From: Sulfitobacter sp. HNIBRBA3233
Lineage (GTDB): Bacteria; Pseudomonadota; Alphaproteobacteria; Rhodobacterales; Rhodobacteraceae
Direction of reading: 5' to 3'
Assembly (NCBI RefSeq): GCF_040149665.1
Contig: NZ_JBEFLP010000001.1
Location: forward strand, 1,860,001 to 1,924,000
Length of the DNA stretch: 64,000 bases
Shown here one piece after another: positions 1 through 7,642 of this stretch. The position numbers and the translations under genes are program-made. The notes beneath the pieces are model-generated. The model saw only the letters and a program-made list of their open reading frames with translations, ran no database searches and was not told the origin of the DNA. Within the stretch, counting starts at the first letter, position 1. Each line of letters opens with the position of its first letter.

Positions 1-555
1 GTACGGGATGATGCGGCAGGCGAACAGCAGTTTGCCGGATGTGTGTGTCTTGCCCTTGTCATGGTCGAAGAATACGCCGGGCGACCGGTGCATCTGGCTG
101 ACGATCACGCGCTCGGTGCCGTTCACGATGAACGTACCGTTGGGGGTCATCAGGGGCATATCGCCCATGAACACGTCCTGTTCCTTGATGTCCTTGACGG
201 ACTTGGCACCGGTATCTTCGTCGATATCGAATACGATCAGGCGCAGCGTCACCTTCAGGGGCGCGCTGTAGGTCATGTCGCGCTGCTGGCACTCCTCGAC
301 GTCGTACTTCGGCTTTTCCAGCTCGTACTTCACGTACTCGAGAACCGAAGTCTCGTTGAAGTCCTTGATCGGGAAAACCGATTGGAAAACACCCTGAATG
401 CCGTCACCGTCGGTGGGCGTCTCGGCATCGCCGGAGTTCAGGAACAGGTCGTAGGAGGATTTCTGAACCTCGATGAGGTTCGGCATTTCCAGCACTTCGC
501 GGATTTTGCCATAATATTTACGAAGACGTTTCTGGCCAAGGAAGGATTGTGCCAT
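1..555 (-). CDS. rpoB: RNA polymerase beta subunit, N-terminal part (cut by window edge)
   Basis: This is the first 185 codons of the beta subunit of RNA polymerase; the rest lies outside the window to the left. The protein begins [18 protein letters not shown] and continues through the conserved N-terminal region with [13 protein letters not shown], the [12 protein letters not shown] stretch, and the [32 protein letters not shown] lobe (given here only as a landmark near residues 140-165). The ATG at 555 fits the family start. It follows rplL on the same strand after 242 bases that contain a strong hairpin, as in other rplKAJL-rpoBC operons. It should be followed by rpoC. Identification is certain; only the 3' end is missing. 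Confidence 0.98.
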   Translation of the reverse strand, partial: MAQSFLGQKRLRKYYGKIREVLEMPNLIEVQKSSYDLFLNSGDAETPTDGDGIQGVFQSVFPIKDFNETSVLEYVKYELEKPKYDVEECQQRDMTYSAPLKVTLRLIVFDIDEDTGAKSVKDIKEQDVFMGDMPLMTPNGTFIVNGTERVIVSQMHRSPGVFFDHDKGKTHTSGKLLFACRIIPY

Positions 556-732
556 GTGTCGTGTCACCTTTCGTGTCTCTTGCCGGGAGCATCATCGCCG
601 GGGCCGCGATGCACATCCCTCAGAGCGGGTTGATCCGGTCAATGCTGGCACGCGTCCCACCGCGCACCTTCCGACCTTGGGACCTCTCCAGAAAGACACT
701 CGGATCGCAGGAGTGCCTTTCAAGACAGGTTA

Positions 733-762
733 GGCTGGACAGGGTTTTCACCCCGTCCAGCC
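733..762 (-). promoter_or_regulatory. Stem-loop between rplL and rpoB
   Basis: An 8-bp outer stem (GGCTGGAC with GTCCAGCC) continues into an inner GGGT/ACCC stem with a GAAA loop on the minus strand. On that strand it is followed by TAACCTGTC and no T-run, so it is not a classical terminator for rplL. In E. coli the rplL-rpoB gap holds an attenuator and an RNase III cutting site; a similar processing or attenuation role is inferred here from position only. On the plus strand it is followed by ATTTTTAC, but no plus-strand gene lies upstream. Confidence 0.5.
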
Positions 763-797
763 ATTTTTACGTGTGAGCGTCTGCCCACAAGAGAGGC

Positions 798-1172
798 TTA
801 GGCCAGCTCGACTTCCGCGCCAGCTGCTTCCAGCTTGCCTTTGATGTCTTCTGCTTCGGCTTTGTCGACGCCTTCTTTGATCTTGCCACCGGCTTCGACC
901 AGGTCTTTGGCTTCTTTCAGGCCGAGACCTGTGATGCCGCGGACTTCCTTGATCACGTTGATCTTGGATGCGCCGGCGTTCTTCAGAACGACGTCGAATT
1001 CTGTCTTCTCTTCTTCGGCAGCGCCGCCGCCGTCCGCAGGACCGGCCATCATCACTGCGCCGCCAGCGGCGGGCTCGATGCCGTATTCGTCCTTCAGGAT
1101 TGTTTTCAGTTCTTGTGCTTCAAGCAGGGTCAGACCAACGATCTCTTCTGCCAGTTTCTTCAGATCAGCCAT
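798..1172 (-). CDS. rplL: 50S ribosomal protein L7/L12
   Basis: This is the stalk protein of the large ribosomal subunit, which recruits translation GTPases. The 124-residue length matches the family. The N-terminal dimerisation part begins [19 protein letters not shown], a flexible Ala/Gly-rich hinge lies near residues 35-50, and the C-terminal domain has the [21 protein letters not shown] and [14 protein letters not shown] segments. The ATG start is followed by the family-typical sequence. It lies 78 bases after rplJ and before rpoB on the same strand, so it belongs to the rplJL-rpoBC unit and is expected to be under L10-mediated autogenous control together with rplJ. Identification is certain. 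Confidence 0.98.
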   Translation of the reverse strand: MADLKKLAEEIVGLTLLEAQELKTILKDEYGIEPAAGGAVMMAGPADGGGAAEEEKTEFDVVLKNAGASKINVIKEVRGITGLGLKEAKDLVEAGGKIKEGVDKAEAEDIKGKLEAAGAEVELA

Positions 1173-1250
1173 GTTTAGCTCTTTCCGTTAACGATATGTG
1201 TGTTCCAACGTGTCGGTTCAACCCGAACGCCGGTTTGACGTAGATGTTGC

Positions 1251-1763
1251 TTACGCAGCCTTGTCCTCGATCGTGGACAGGATGGATGCGATGTTGCTTG
1301 CAGGTGCGCCAATCGCGCCGGCAATGTTCGAAGCAGGTGCGCCCAGCATGCCCGCGATCGTGGAGATAAGCTCCTCGCGCGAAGGCATCTTGGACACGGC
1401 TTCTACACCGGCGACGTCCAACGCGTTCTCACCCATTGCACCACCGAGGATCACCAGCTTGGGGTTATCCTTGGAGAAGTCCTGAGCAACCTTGGCCGCG
1501 GCCACTGGATCCTCAGAATAGGTCAGAACGGTCATACCCGTCAGAAGGTCAGCAATGCTTGCGCATGGCTTGCCCTCAAGGGCGATCTTGGCGAGCCGGT
1601 TTTTGGCAACACGCACGGCCCCGCCCGCAGCGCGAGCGCGCGCACGAAGGTCCTGCATTTCGGCAACTGTCAGACCGGTGTAGTGGCTAACCACGACAAC
1701 GCCAGAGCTTTCAAAGATCTGGCCGAGTTCGTCGACCAGCTGTTCTTTTTGTGCTCTATCCAC
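1251..1763 (-). CDS. rplJ: 50S ribosomal protein L10
   Basis: L10 is the base of the ribosomal stalk and binds the L7/L12 dimers through its C-terminal helix. The 170-residue protein starts with GTG ([17 protein letters not shown]), and GGAG seven bases upstream serves as ribosome binding site. The central part [22 protein letters not shown] and [11 protein letters not shown] is typical, and the C-terminal Ala-rich helix contains two near-identical GAPASNIA segments around residues 140-160. A run of stem-loops sits just upstream (1782-1880), which fits the known autoregulation of rplJL translation by L10-(L12) binding its own leader. Identification is certain. Confidence 0.97.
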   Translation of the reverse strand: MDRAQKEQLVDELGQIFESSGVVVVSHYTGLTVAEMQDLRARARAAGGAVRVAKNRLAKIALEGKPCASIADLLTGMTVLTYSEDPVAAAKVAQDFSKDNPKLVILGGAMGENALDVAGVEAVSKMPSREELISTIAGMLGAPASNIAGAIGAPASNIASILSTIEDKAA

Positions 1764-1781
1764 AGTTTCACTCCAAAGTTA

Positions 1782-1880
1782 CGGAGGGGATATCCCTCCG
1801 GGCTCGTTTCGTCAGGCAGAGTTGCCTGACAGCGGGTCCATACGGGTCCTTCCCAAGACCATCCGAGAGCGAAGCTCTGA
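1782..1880 (-). promoter_or_regulatory. Structured rplJ leader (probable L10 leader)
   Basis: Three stem-loops follow one another upstream of the rplJ ribosome binding site: CGGAGGG paired with CCCTCCG (1782-1800), a perfect 8-bp stem GTCAGGCA/TGCCTGAC (1811-1830), and AGAGC/GCTCT (about 1864-1876). L10 leaders are known to bind the L10(L12)4 complex and repress rplJL. The assignment is inferred from position and the serial hairpins; the specific kink-turn motif was not verified. The rest of the 465-base gap (1764-2228) holds two terminator-like hairpins, described separately, and presumably the rplJ promoter, which I could not place with confidence. Confidence 0.5.
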
Positions 1881-2029
1881 AAAGTCGTGAATTCCCCGTC
1901 TCAGGCAGGATTTATGGAATGGTTCCCCAAACCACCGGCCATCTCGGACGAAGTGCAAAAAGCGCACGACGAATCGCACGCTTGATTGCAAGTGTTGGAT
2001 TAGAGTGAATGCGGCGGAATGCCAACCGC

Positions 2030-2057
2030 AAAAAGGCCATCCGGGTAAAATGGCCTT
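2030..2057 (-). terminator. Rho-independent terminator or attenuator upstream of rplJ
   Basis: On the minus strand AAGGCCAT pairs with ATGGCCTT across a 9-base loop and is followed by TTT, which gives a good intrinsic terminator about 170 bases after the end of rplA. It follows another hairpin at 2171-2199. It may be a second backup terminator for rplKA, or an attenuator if the rplJ promoter lies above it. Confidence 0.6.
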
Positions 2058-2170
2058 GGTCCCACTACAAATTCTATCCCGAGACGGCGGCGGAAAGCAA
2101 CGGATTTCGCGCGCCACGGCGCGATGCCCCGCCACCCCGCCGCCACGCGAAAACCGCGGACGGGGAACGG

Positions 2171-2199
2171 AAAAGGGCGCCCCGGTCACGGGACGCCCT
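2171..2199 (-). terminator. Rho-independent terminator after rplA
   Basis: On the minus strand AGGGCG pairs with CGCCCT around an inner CCCG/CGGG stem, and the hairpin ends in TTTTCC. It begins 30 bases past the rplA stop codon, so it most likely ends the secE-nusG-rplKA transcript and separates it from rplJL-rpoBC. Confidence 0.7.
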
Positions 2200-2228
2200 G
2201 CTGGCACGCAATACTGCGAACCGTTGTC

Positions 2229-2927
2229 TTATTCGGTAACCGCGTTGTCCACAGAGACGGTCACACCGGGGCCCATTGTCGAGCTCAGTGCGATCTTCTT
2301 CATGTAGGTCCCCTTGGCACCGGCAGGCTTTGCCTTGGCCACGGCACCGACGAAGGCGCGCACGTTCTCGATCAGCTTGGCTTCGTCGAAGGACGCTTTG
2401 CCAACGCCGGCGTGCACGACACCGCCTTTTTCGGCTTTGAACTGCACTTCACCGCCTTTGGCGGCTTTCACGGCAGCTTCGACATCCATGGTCACTGTGC
2501 CGACCTTGGGGTTCGGCATCAGGTTCCGGGGGCCGAGAACCTTACCCAGACGGCCCACGATAGGCATCATGTCCGGTGTCGCGATGCAGCGGTCAAAGTC
2601 GATCTTGCCCGACTGAACCGTTTCCATCAGGTCTTCGGCACCGACGATGTCCGCGCCCGCTGCCTGTGCTTCTTCGGCTTTCGCGCCACGGGCGAAGACA
2701 GCGACGCGGACGTCCTTGCCTGTGCCGTTTGGCAGGCCGACTACGCCGCGGACCATCTGGTCTGCGTGGCGCGGGTCGATACCGAGGTTCATCGCGATTT
2801 CGACGGTCTCGTCGAACTTCGCGTTCGCATTGCCCTTGATCAGCGAAATCGCCTCTTCAACGGTCAGGTCTTCCTTGCCGACGAATGCTTCGCGCGCGGC
2901 GCGGCTGCGTTTTCCAAGTTTTGCCAT
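2229..2927 (-). CDS. rplA: 50S ribosomal protein L1
   Basis: L1 forms the mobile stalk at the ribosomal E site and, in many bacteria, represses its own rplKA operon. The protein has 232 residues, the usual length. It begins [21 protein letters not shown] and contains the conserved [20 protein letters not shown] segment near residues 37-56, the [15 protein letters not shown] loop near 130-145 and the C-terminal [15 protein letters not shown] signature. The start ATG lies one base after the rplK stop codon, so the two genes are translationally linked. Two terminator-like hairpins lie downstream. Identification is certain. Confidence 0.98.
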   Translation of the reverse strand: MAKLGKRSRAAREAFVGKEDLTVEEAISLIKGNANAKFDETVEIAMNLGIDPRHADQMVRGVVGLPNGTGKDVRVAVFARGAKAEEAQAAGADIVGAEDLMETVQSGKIDFDRCIATPDMMPIVGRLGKVLGPRNLMPNPKVGTVTMDVEAAVKAAKGGEVQFKAEKGGVVHAGVGKASFDEAKLIENVRAFVGAVAKAKPAGAKGTYMKKIALSSTMGPGVTVSVDNAVTE

Positions 2928-2928
2928 C

Positions 2929-3354
2929 TTACTTTACCTCGATGCCCATGGACCGTGCGGAGCCCAGGATGATCTTCATTGCCGCTTCCACGTCGTTCGC
3001 GCTCAGGTCGGCGGCTTTCGCCTCCGCGATCTCGCGCAGCTGCTTGGTGGTGACGGTGCCGACTGTCTCACGCGACGGTGTCTTCGCGCCCGAGTTCACC
3101 TTGGCGGCTTTCTTCAGGTAGTAGGACGCAGGTGGCGTCTTGATGTCCATGGTAAAGGACTTGTCCTGGAAGTAGCTGATGACGGTCGGGCATGGGGCAC
3201 CGGGCTCCATATCCGCTGTCTTGGCGTTGAACGCCTTGCAGAATTCCATGATGTTGATGCCGCGCTGACCCAGCGCAGGGCCGACTGGCGGGGATGGGTT
3301 GGCTTGCCCCGCCTTGATCTGCAACTTCATCGTACCGACGAGTTTCTTGGCCAT
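2929..3354 (-). CDS. rplK: 50S ribosomal protein L11
   Basis: L11 binds the GTPase-associated centre of 23S rRNA and is needed for the RelA-dependent stringent signal. The 141-residue protein has the proline-rich N-terminal sequence [29 protein letters not shown] (residues about 18-46 as a landmark) and the C-terminal RNA-binding part ending [22 protein letters not shown] precedes the ATG, a strong ribosome binding site. It lies 191 bases after nusG, a gap with only GC-rich sequence and no feature I can name. Identification is certain. Confidence 0.98.
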   Translation of the reverse strand: MAKKLVGTMKLQIKAGQANPSPPVGPALGQRGINIMEFCKAFNAKTADMEPGAPCPTVISYFQDKSFTMDIKTPPASYYLKKAAKVNSGAKTPSRETVGTVTTKQLREIAEAKAADLSANDVEAAMKIILGSARSMGIEVK

Positions 3355-3545
3355 TGGCCTTCTCCTTTCAACGCCTTCGGGACGCGTCCCTCAGGCTTTT
3401 CGTTGCGTGGTCCGGTTCGGATGCCGCGGCATCCTCGCCTCCCACAATGATGGGGCGCTGCCCCGATAAAGGGCCTGTCGCCCTTCATACGCTCGCGCCA
3501 CCGGCGCGGGTGTCTCTCGTGGCGCCGACGGACGCCTGCGGGGCC

Positions 3546-4079
3546 TCAGCCCTGCTTGTTGACCTGCGTGAAGTCCAGCTCAACCGGTGTTTCGCGCCCG
3601 AAGATCGAAACCATGACCTTGAGCTTCTGGTTGTCCTCGTCGACTTCCTCGACCATGCCGTCGAAATCCTCGAACGGGCCGTCGGCCACTTTGACCTTCT
3701 CGCCCACTTCGAAATGGATCAGCGTGCGTGGCGTCTCTTCGCCCTCCTGCACGCGACCCAGGATCGCCTGGACTTCGGCATCGCGCATCGGCATCGGGCG
3801 ACCCTGCGGGCCCAGAAAACCGGTGACGCGGTTGATCGAGTTGATCAGGTGGTAGCCCTTGTCCGACATCTCCATGTGCACCAGCACGTAGCCCGGCATG
3901 AAACGACGCTCGGTCGTGACCTTCTTGCCGCGCCGCACCTCGATCACCTCTTCGGTCGGCACCAGCACTTCGTCAATCTGGTCTTCGAGCTCCTGCTCGG
4001 CCACGGATGTGCGGATCTGCTCGGCGATCTTCTTCTCGAAGTTCGACAGGACGCTGACCGAATACCACCGTTTTGCCAT
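3546..4079 (-). CDS. nusG: Transcription termination/antitermination protein NusG
   Basis: NusG links RNA polymerase to Rho or to the leading ribosome. From the ATG at 4079 the protein has 177 residues and starts [22 protein letters not shown], the usual family start. The N-terminal NGN domain includes [16 protein letters not shown] near residues 60-75, and the C-terminal KOW domain starts near [17 protein letters not shown]. The reading frame stays open for another 38 codons upstream, but that part does not resemble NusG, so it was left out. secE lies 213 bases upstream on the same strand. Identification is certain. Confidence 0.97.
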   Translation of the reverse strand: MAKRWYSVSVLSNFEKKIAEQIRTSVAEQELEDQIDEVLVPTEEVIEVRRGKKVTTERRFMPGYVLVHMEMSDKGYHLINSINRVTGFLGPQGRPMPMRDAEVQAILGRVQEGEETPRTLIHFEVGEKVKVADGPFEDFDGMVEEVDEDNQKLKVMVSIFGRETPVELDFTQVNKQG

Positions 4080-4292
4080 ATGAACTTTCCGCCCTTGTCT
4101 TGCGCGGACATCAGTCCGCAGAAACCTGATTTGCGGGGCGATGCCCCTGCCCGCCAGCGACAAAAAATCGGCGCGCAACTCGAATCGCCGCACGCCATGC
4201 CGTTGGTCAGGCCTGCGGACTAGCCCACGTACCTTCGGGAATCAAGCCTTCGAGGGGAAATTCGTGCAGCGCCCGAACGCGCCGCGATGCTG

Positions 4293-4490
4293 TCAGCCGA
4301 AGACGTTGAGAACGTACTGCAGGCCGGTCCGGATCACGATATCGACAAGCGCGAAAAACACCGCCGTCAATGCCGCAAGGATGAACACCATCACGGTCGT
4401 CAACATGACTTCGCGGCGGGTTGGCCAGACGACCTTCGCCACTTCGGCACGGACCTGCTGGATGAACTGAAGCGGATTGGTGGTGGCCAT
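4293..4490 (-). CDS. secE: Preprotein translocase subunit SecE
   Basis: SecE is the small essential clamp subunit of the SecYEG channel. The 65-residue single-span form starts MATTNPLQFIQQVRAEVAKVVWPTRREV: an amphipathic helix with the conserved VVWPTR motif, followed by one transmembrane helix (MLTTVMVFILAALTAVFFAL). The ATG at 4490 gives the family length; the frame extends 20 codons further upstream without similarity. Its place before nusG and after tRNA-Trp is standard in this group. Identification is certain. Confidence 0.96.
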   Translation of the reverse strand: MATTNPLQFIQQVRAEVAKVVWPTRREVMLTTVMVFILAALTAVFFALVDIVIRTGLQYVLNVFG

Positions 4491-4570
4491 GGAACTGATC
4501 CCGTTGCTGTCGGTTGCCCCGCATCTATCCGCTCGGGACAGGTCTTTCAAGACTGCTGATCCGTACGCGC

Positions 4571-5425
4571 TCAGGCGTTGCCCTGACGCAGCCCTTCCAG
4601 CCGCCGCGCGACCGCCTCGTCATGGCGTTTGTTGGCGGCTTCGATCTGCCCGATGTCGGGCAGGTAAAGACCATCTACAGTCCCTTCGGGAAAGCGGTCG
4701 AGCACGGCATCCCATTTCATCGCGAAGGTATCGATACGGCGGTGAAGCACGGCGGCGCGGCTTGGCCGGCGGCGGCCGTACCAGCGCACCAGCTTGACCA
4801 CGCCGTGCCAGAACCCGTCAAAACCGAGGATCAGGAAGATACCTGTCATGATGAAAGCGAACAGAAACAACAGCCCGACAACCAGCCACGGGCGCATCAC
4901 CACAAGAAGCACGAGCGCCGCAAGCGCGATATGGCGCGGGGTCGGACGGTAGCCGAGAACGGCCGCCTTCGCCCGTGCGCTCGCGCCCTCCTCCGTGGCC
5001 TGTGGCTGCGCGCGGCGCGGGGGCGTCACCGCGGCGGGCTCGGCATAGCTGTCATAGGCGACGTCCTCGGCACCGCGGGCCTTCCGGCGCAGGCCGAGCC
5101 GGGGCAGCCGCAGACCGCGACGGCGCGAGGGCTTGCTGTCCCGCTCGTCCAGATATTCCGGTGTATCGTTGACGGCCTCTTCCAGCACTGGCAACGCATC
5201 GGCCTTGGTCCGCTTGCGCGGCGCGGGCTGCGGGGCCGGAGCGGGTTCGGGCGGGGCGGTGTCTTCGACTTCGCTGCGGCGTCGCGAGGGCGGTGCTTCG
5301 GCAAGTGCGGGCTCCTCCGCGATCAGCGACCGGATCGCGGCCAGCGATTCAGCGTCCAGCCCTTCGTCCGAAACATCGGACCCGGTTGTCTGGTTTTCGG
5401 AAACGGAGGTCGAGGCAGAAGTCAT
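4571..5425 (-). CDS. Conserved hypothetical membrane protein
   Basis: I do not recognise a named family. The 284-residue protein has a long polar N-terminal part (residues 1-165) rich in Glu, Pro, Arg and Ala (for example PPSRRRSEVEDTAPPEPAPAPQPAPR), which is probably disordered. A hydrophobic block of about 45 residues follows (ALAALVLLVVMRPWLVVGLLFLF and ITGIF-like segments), giving two membrane spans. The C-terminal part is charged and may be helical (AANKRHDEAVARRLEGLRQG). It lies between tRNA-Trp and secE on the same strand, 80 bases before secE, and could share its transcript. It looks like a lineage-specific inner membrane protein. Confidence 0.75.
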   Translation of the reverse strand: MTSASTSVSENQTTGSDVSDEGLDAESLAAIRSLIAEEPALAEAPPSRRRSEVEDTAPPEPAPAPQPAPRKRTKADALPVLEEAVNDTPEYLDERDSKPSRRRGLRLPRLGLRRKARGAEDVAYDSYAEPAAVTPPRRAQPQATEEGASARAKAAVLGYRPTPRHIALAALVLLVVMRPWLVVGLLFLFAFIMTGIFLILGFDGFWHGVVKLVRWYGRRRPSRAAVLHRRIDTFAMKWDAVLDRFPEGTVDGLYLPDIGQIEAANKRHDEAVARRLEGLRQGNA

Positions 5426-5608
5426 GAAGTAACACCATAGCGCTGTTCAGGAAATCTCGGCCTAGGTGGCCTTTGGGGCTGGAGCGTGGAGAAACCATGA
5501 CCGAAATGCGTCAGAATTTCGCCCGCGAGGGCAATGGCCGCTCAGACGCGCGATTATCCCGCGACTGCGAACAGCAAGCGCGCAAACGATCCAATATTTC
5601 CGGAAATC

Positions 5609-5684
5609 TGGCAGGGGCTGAGGGACTCGAACCCACGACCCTCGGTTTTGGAGACCGATGCTCTACCAACTGAGCTAAACCCCT
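5609..5684 (-). tRNA. tRNA-Trp (CCA anticodon)
   Basis: The 76-base sequence folds as a tRNA. The acceptor stem is AGGGGTT with AGCCCCT, the D arm GCTC..GAGC has the GTTGGTA loop, the anticodon stem TCGGT/ACCGA carries CCA, and the T loop TTCGAGT is standard with one U-U mismatch in its stem. The 3' CCA is encoded. It points into secE-nusG on the same strand, the usual position of tRNA-Trp in alphaproteobacteria; tuf, which is normally just upstream, is 6.4 kb away here. Confidence 0.97.
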
Positions 5685-5769
5685 ACGCCGCCGTGTCACT
5701 AGCCTTGATCGCGTGCGGGATCAAGAGCGTTTGCGCCCGTCCCGAAGGTTTTGACCGACAGGATTCATC

Positions 5770-5794
5770 GGAACGCTAACAGGTGTCGGACGTT
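5770..5794 (+). promoter_or_regulatory. Candidate EcfG-type stress promoter
   Basis: GGAAC (5770-5774) and CGTT (5791-5794) are separated by exactly 16 bases, which matches the promoter consensus GGAAC-N16/17-CGTT of the alphaproteobacterial general stress sigma factor EcfG. It lies 35 bases before the start codon of the DUF892 gene on the same strand. The spacing and both blocks are seen directly; control by EcfG is inferred, and whether this organism encodes EcfG cannot be seen here. Confidence 0.5.
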
Positions 5795-5828
5795 GAACCA
5801 GTGACACAGATATAAGAAAGGGATCGAT

Positions 5829-6326
5829 ATGACACTCAATACGCTCCAAGACGTTTACAAAGACCAGCTTCAGGATCTCTACAGCGCATGCAAGCAATCG
5901 CTTGACGCCACGACCGAACTGGGCCGCGCGGCAGAGGACAAGGAACTCAGCGAGGCCCTGATCGCCGGAGCGAACGGCATCAGCGCCGGCATCGACGAGC
6001 TGAAGTCCCTATGCGCCAAGCACGACATCGACCCCGATGGCGAGCATTGCAAGGGCATGGAAGGTCTCGCACGCGAGGCGCGTTCCCACGGAATCGAACA
6101 GTCCTTCAGCGACAACGACGCGCGCGACGCGATGATCATCACGCAGTACCAGCGCATGGTCCACTACGCGCTCGCCGGTTACGGCTGCCTTGTGGCCTTT
6201 GCCAACCGTCTGGGACTGGGCGAGGACGCGGCAGTGCTTCAGCGCATGCTCGACGAAACCTACGACGGCGACCGTCGCATGACGCATATCGCGACCGAAG
6301 GCGGCATCAACAAAGAAGCCGCGTGA
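5829..6326 (+). CDS. DUF892 ferritin-like stress protein (YciE/YciF type)
   Basis: The 165-residue protein belongs to the DUF892 family, four-helix ferritin-like proteins induced by stress; E. coli YciE and YciF are examples, with no settled function. It starts MTLNTLQDVYKDQLQDLYSACKQ, the family-typical first helix (usually LxDLFxxEL-DLYdAE). Helices follow at about 40-62, 100-130 and 140-155, with candidate metal ligands in the Glu/His-rich positions such as HCKGMEGLAREA and QMVHYALAGYG. AAGAAAGGGATCGAT precedes the ATG. A stress-type promoter motif lies just upstream and a strong terminator just downstream, so the gene is monocistronic. Confidence 0.8.
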   Translation: MTLNTLQDVYKDQLQDLYSACKQSLDATTELGRAAEDKELSEALIAGANGISAGIDELKSLCAKHDIDPDGEHCKGMEGLAREARSHGIEQSFSDNDARDAMIITQYQRMVHYALAGYGCLVAFANRLGLGEDAAVLQRMLDETYDGDRRMTHIATEGGINKEAA

Positions 6327-6357
6327 ACGCATACGCGCATCTGAAAGAATGACCCCC

Positions 6358-6384
6358 AAACCCCCGCCGCGTGCGGGGGTTTTT
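6358..6384 (+). terminator. Rho-independent terminator
   Basis: AAACCCCCGC pairs perfectly with GCGGGGGTTT around a CGCGT loop, with extra T after it. It ends the DUF892 transcript on the plus strand. The AAA on the left arm gives TTT on the minus strand too, so it can also stop transcripts of the convergent mct gene. Confidence 0.85.
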
Positions 6385-6399
6385 CTATGAGCGCCCCGA

Positions 6400-7641
6400 T
6401 CAGGCGGCGGTACGTGGCCTGACGAAATCGGGCGACTGCACGATCCCGCGATCGAAGAGCTGCGCAATTTCCGTGTCGGTCATGCCGACAACATCACCCA
6501 AGACCTCTTCGGTATGCGCGCCCAGTCGCGGGGCCGCCACAGGCGCCTTGCGCGGCCCGCTCGAGAAGGTCATCGGCGCGCCCGGGACCGGATACTGCCC
6601 GATTCCCGGCTGCTCGAGCGTGCGGAACATCGGGTTCGCGCTCGACAGGTCCGGATCTTCGGCAACCGCCCGACGGATCGTGCGGAATTGCGACCACGTC
6701 AGGCCCATCTTGTCGAAAAGCGGGGCGATCTCGCTCACCGCGCGGACGGCGAACCACGGCTTCAGGATCGCGGTGATCTCGTGCCGCACACGCCAGCGGG
6801 TGCCCTCGTCGCGCAGCGATGCGCCGGTCCGCGTCTCCAGATGTGCCATGGCGTTGGCGGTGCCCGTGGCTTTCACCAGACCGGACCATTGCCGCCCCGT
6901 CAGACCGATCACCATGACACGCTCGCCGTCGGCGCATTCGAAATCCTGCCCGTAGGCGCCATACAGCGCGTTGCCCGATTTCTGGCGCTCCTCCTCGTTC
7001 AGCACCGCATCGCCGATCAAGCCCAGATGCCCCATGGCGGCCGCCGCGACGTCCTTGAGCGCGAGTTCGACCTCCTGCCCGGTGCCGTGGCGCAGCCGGT
7101 GCCGTTCGGCGGCGAGCAGTGACGACACGCACAGGTTGCCCGCGATCAGGTCCCACGCCGGCACGGCATTGGCGACCGGTTCGTCGTGTCCTTCGGGGCC
7201 GGTGATATCCGGCACACCAAGCGCGGGATTGACGGTATAATCCACCTGCGGGCGACCGTGCCGGTCCCCCGTCAGCGTGACCGTGATCAGGTCACTTCGA
7301 AACTGCCGCAGCGTGTCGTAATCCATCCAGCCACGGACCCGCAGGTTGGTCAGGAACAGGCCCGCGTCCTCGCCCGGCGCCGTCACGATGCGCGTCACCA
7401 GTTCGCGGCCCTCCTCGGATTTCATGTCGACCGCGACCGACCGCTTGCCCTTGTTCAATCCGGCCCAGAACAGGCTTTCCCCCGTTGGCGCCAAGGGCCA
7501 GCGGCCCGCGTCCAGCCCCCCCTCGATCCGGTCGAAGCGGATCACATCCGCGCCCATCTGCGCCAGCGTCATTCCCGCCAGCGGCACCGCGACAAAAGCG
7601 GACCCTTCGACCACCCGCATTCCCTTGAGAATATGTGTCAC
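6400..7641 (-). CDS. mct: 2-methylfumaryl-CoA isomerase (mesaconyl-CoA C1-C4 CoA transferase)
   Basis: This class III (CaiB/BaiF) CoA transferase closely resembles Chloroflexus Mct, which moves CoA within mesaconyl-CoA from the C1 to the C4 carboxyl group. Matching blocks are RVVEGSAFVAVPLAGMTLAQ, FWAGLNKGKRSVAVDM, VDYTVNPALGVP and EQPGIGQYPVPGAP. The catalytic Asp of the class fits D164 in VPAWDLIAG. The GTG at 7641 gives 413 residues (Chloroflexus about 409) and has GGGAGA eight bases upstream; an earlier in-frame ATG would run into meh. It starts one base after the meh stop, so the two are coupled. Function is inferred from resemblance plus the partner gene; a different dicarboxylic acyl-CoA substrate is possible. 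Confidence 0.82.
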   Translation of the reverse strand: MTHILKGMRVVEGSAFVAVPLAGMTLAQMGADVIRFDRIEGGLDAGRWPLAPTGESLFWAGLNKGKRSVAVDMKSEEGRELVTRIVTAPGEDAGLFLTNLRVRGWMDYDTLRQFRSDLITVTLTGDRHGRPQVDYTVNPALGVPDITGPEGHDEPVANAVPAWDLIAGNLCVSSLLAAERHRLRHGTGQEVELALKDVAAAAMGHLGLIGDAVLNEEERQKSGNALYGAYGQDFECADGERVMVIGLTGRQWSGLVKATGTANAMAHLETRTGASLRDEGTRWRVRHEITAILKPWFAVRAVSEIAPLFDKMGLTWSQFRTIRRAVAEDPDLSSANPMFRTLEQPGIGQYPVPGAPMTFSSGPRKAPVAAPRLGAHTEEVLGDVVGMTDTEIAQLFDRGIVQSPDFVRPRTAA

Positions 7642-7642
7642 A

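Noticed and set aside
4080..4193. N-terminal extension of NusG by 38 codons
   Set aside because: The added residues do not resemble NusG, and MAKRWYSV at 4079 is the family start.
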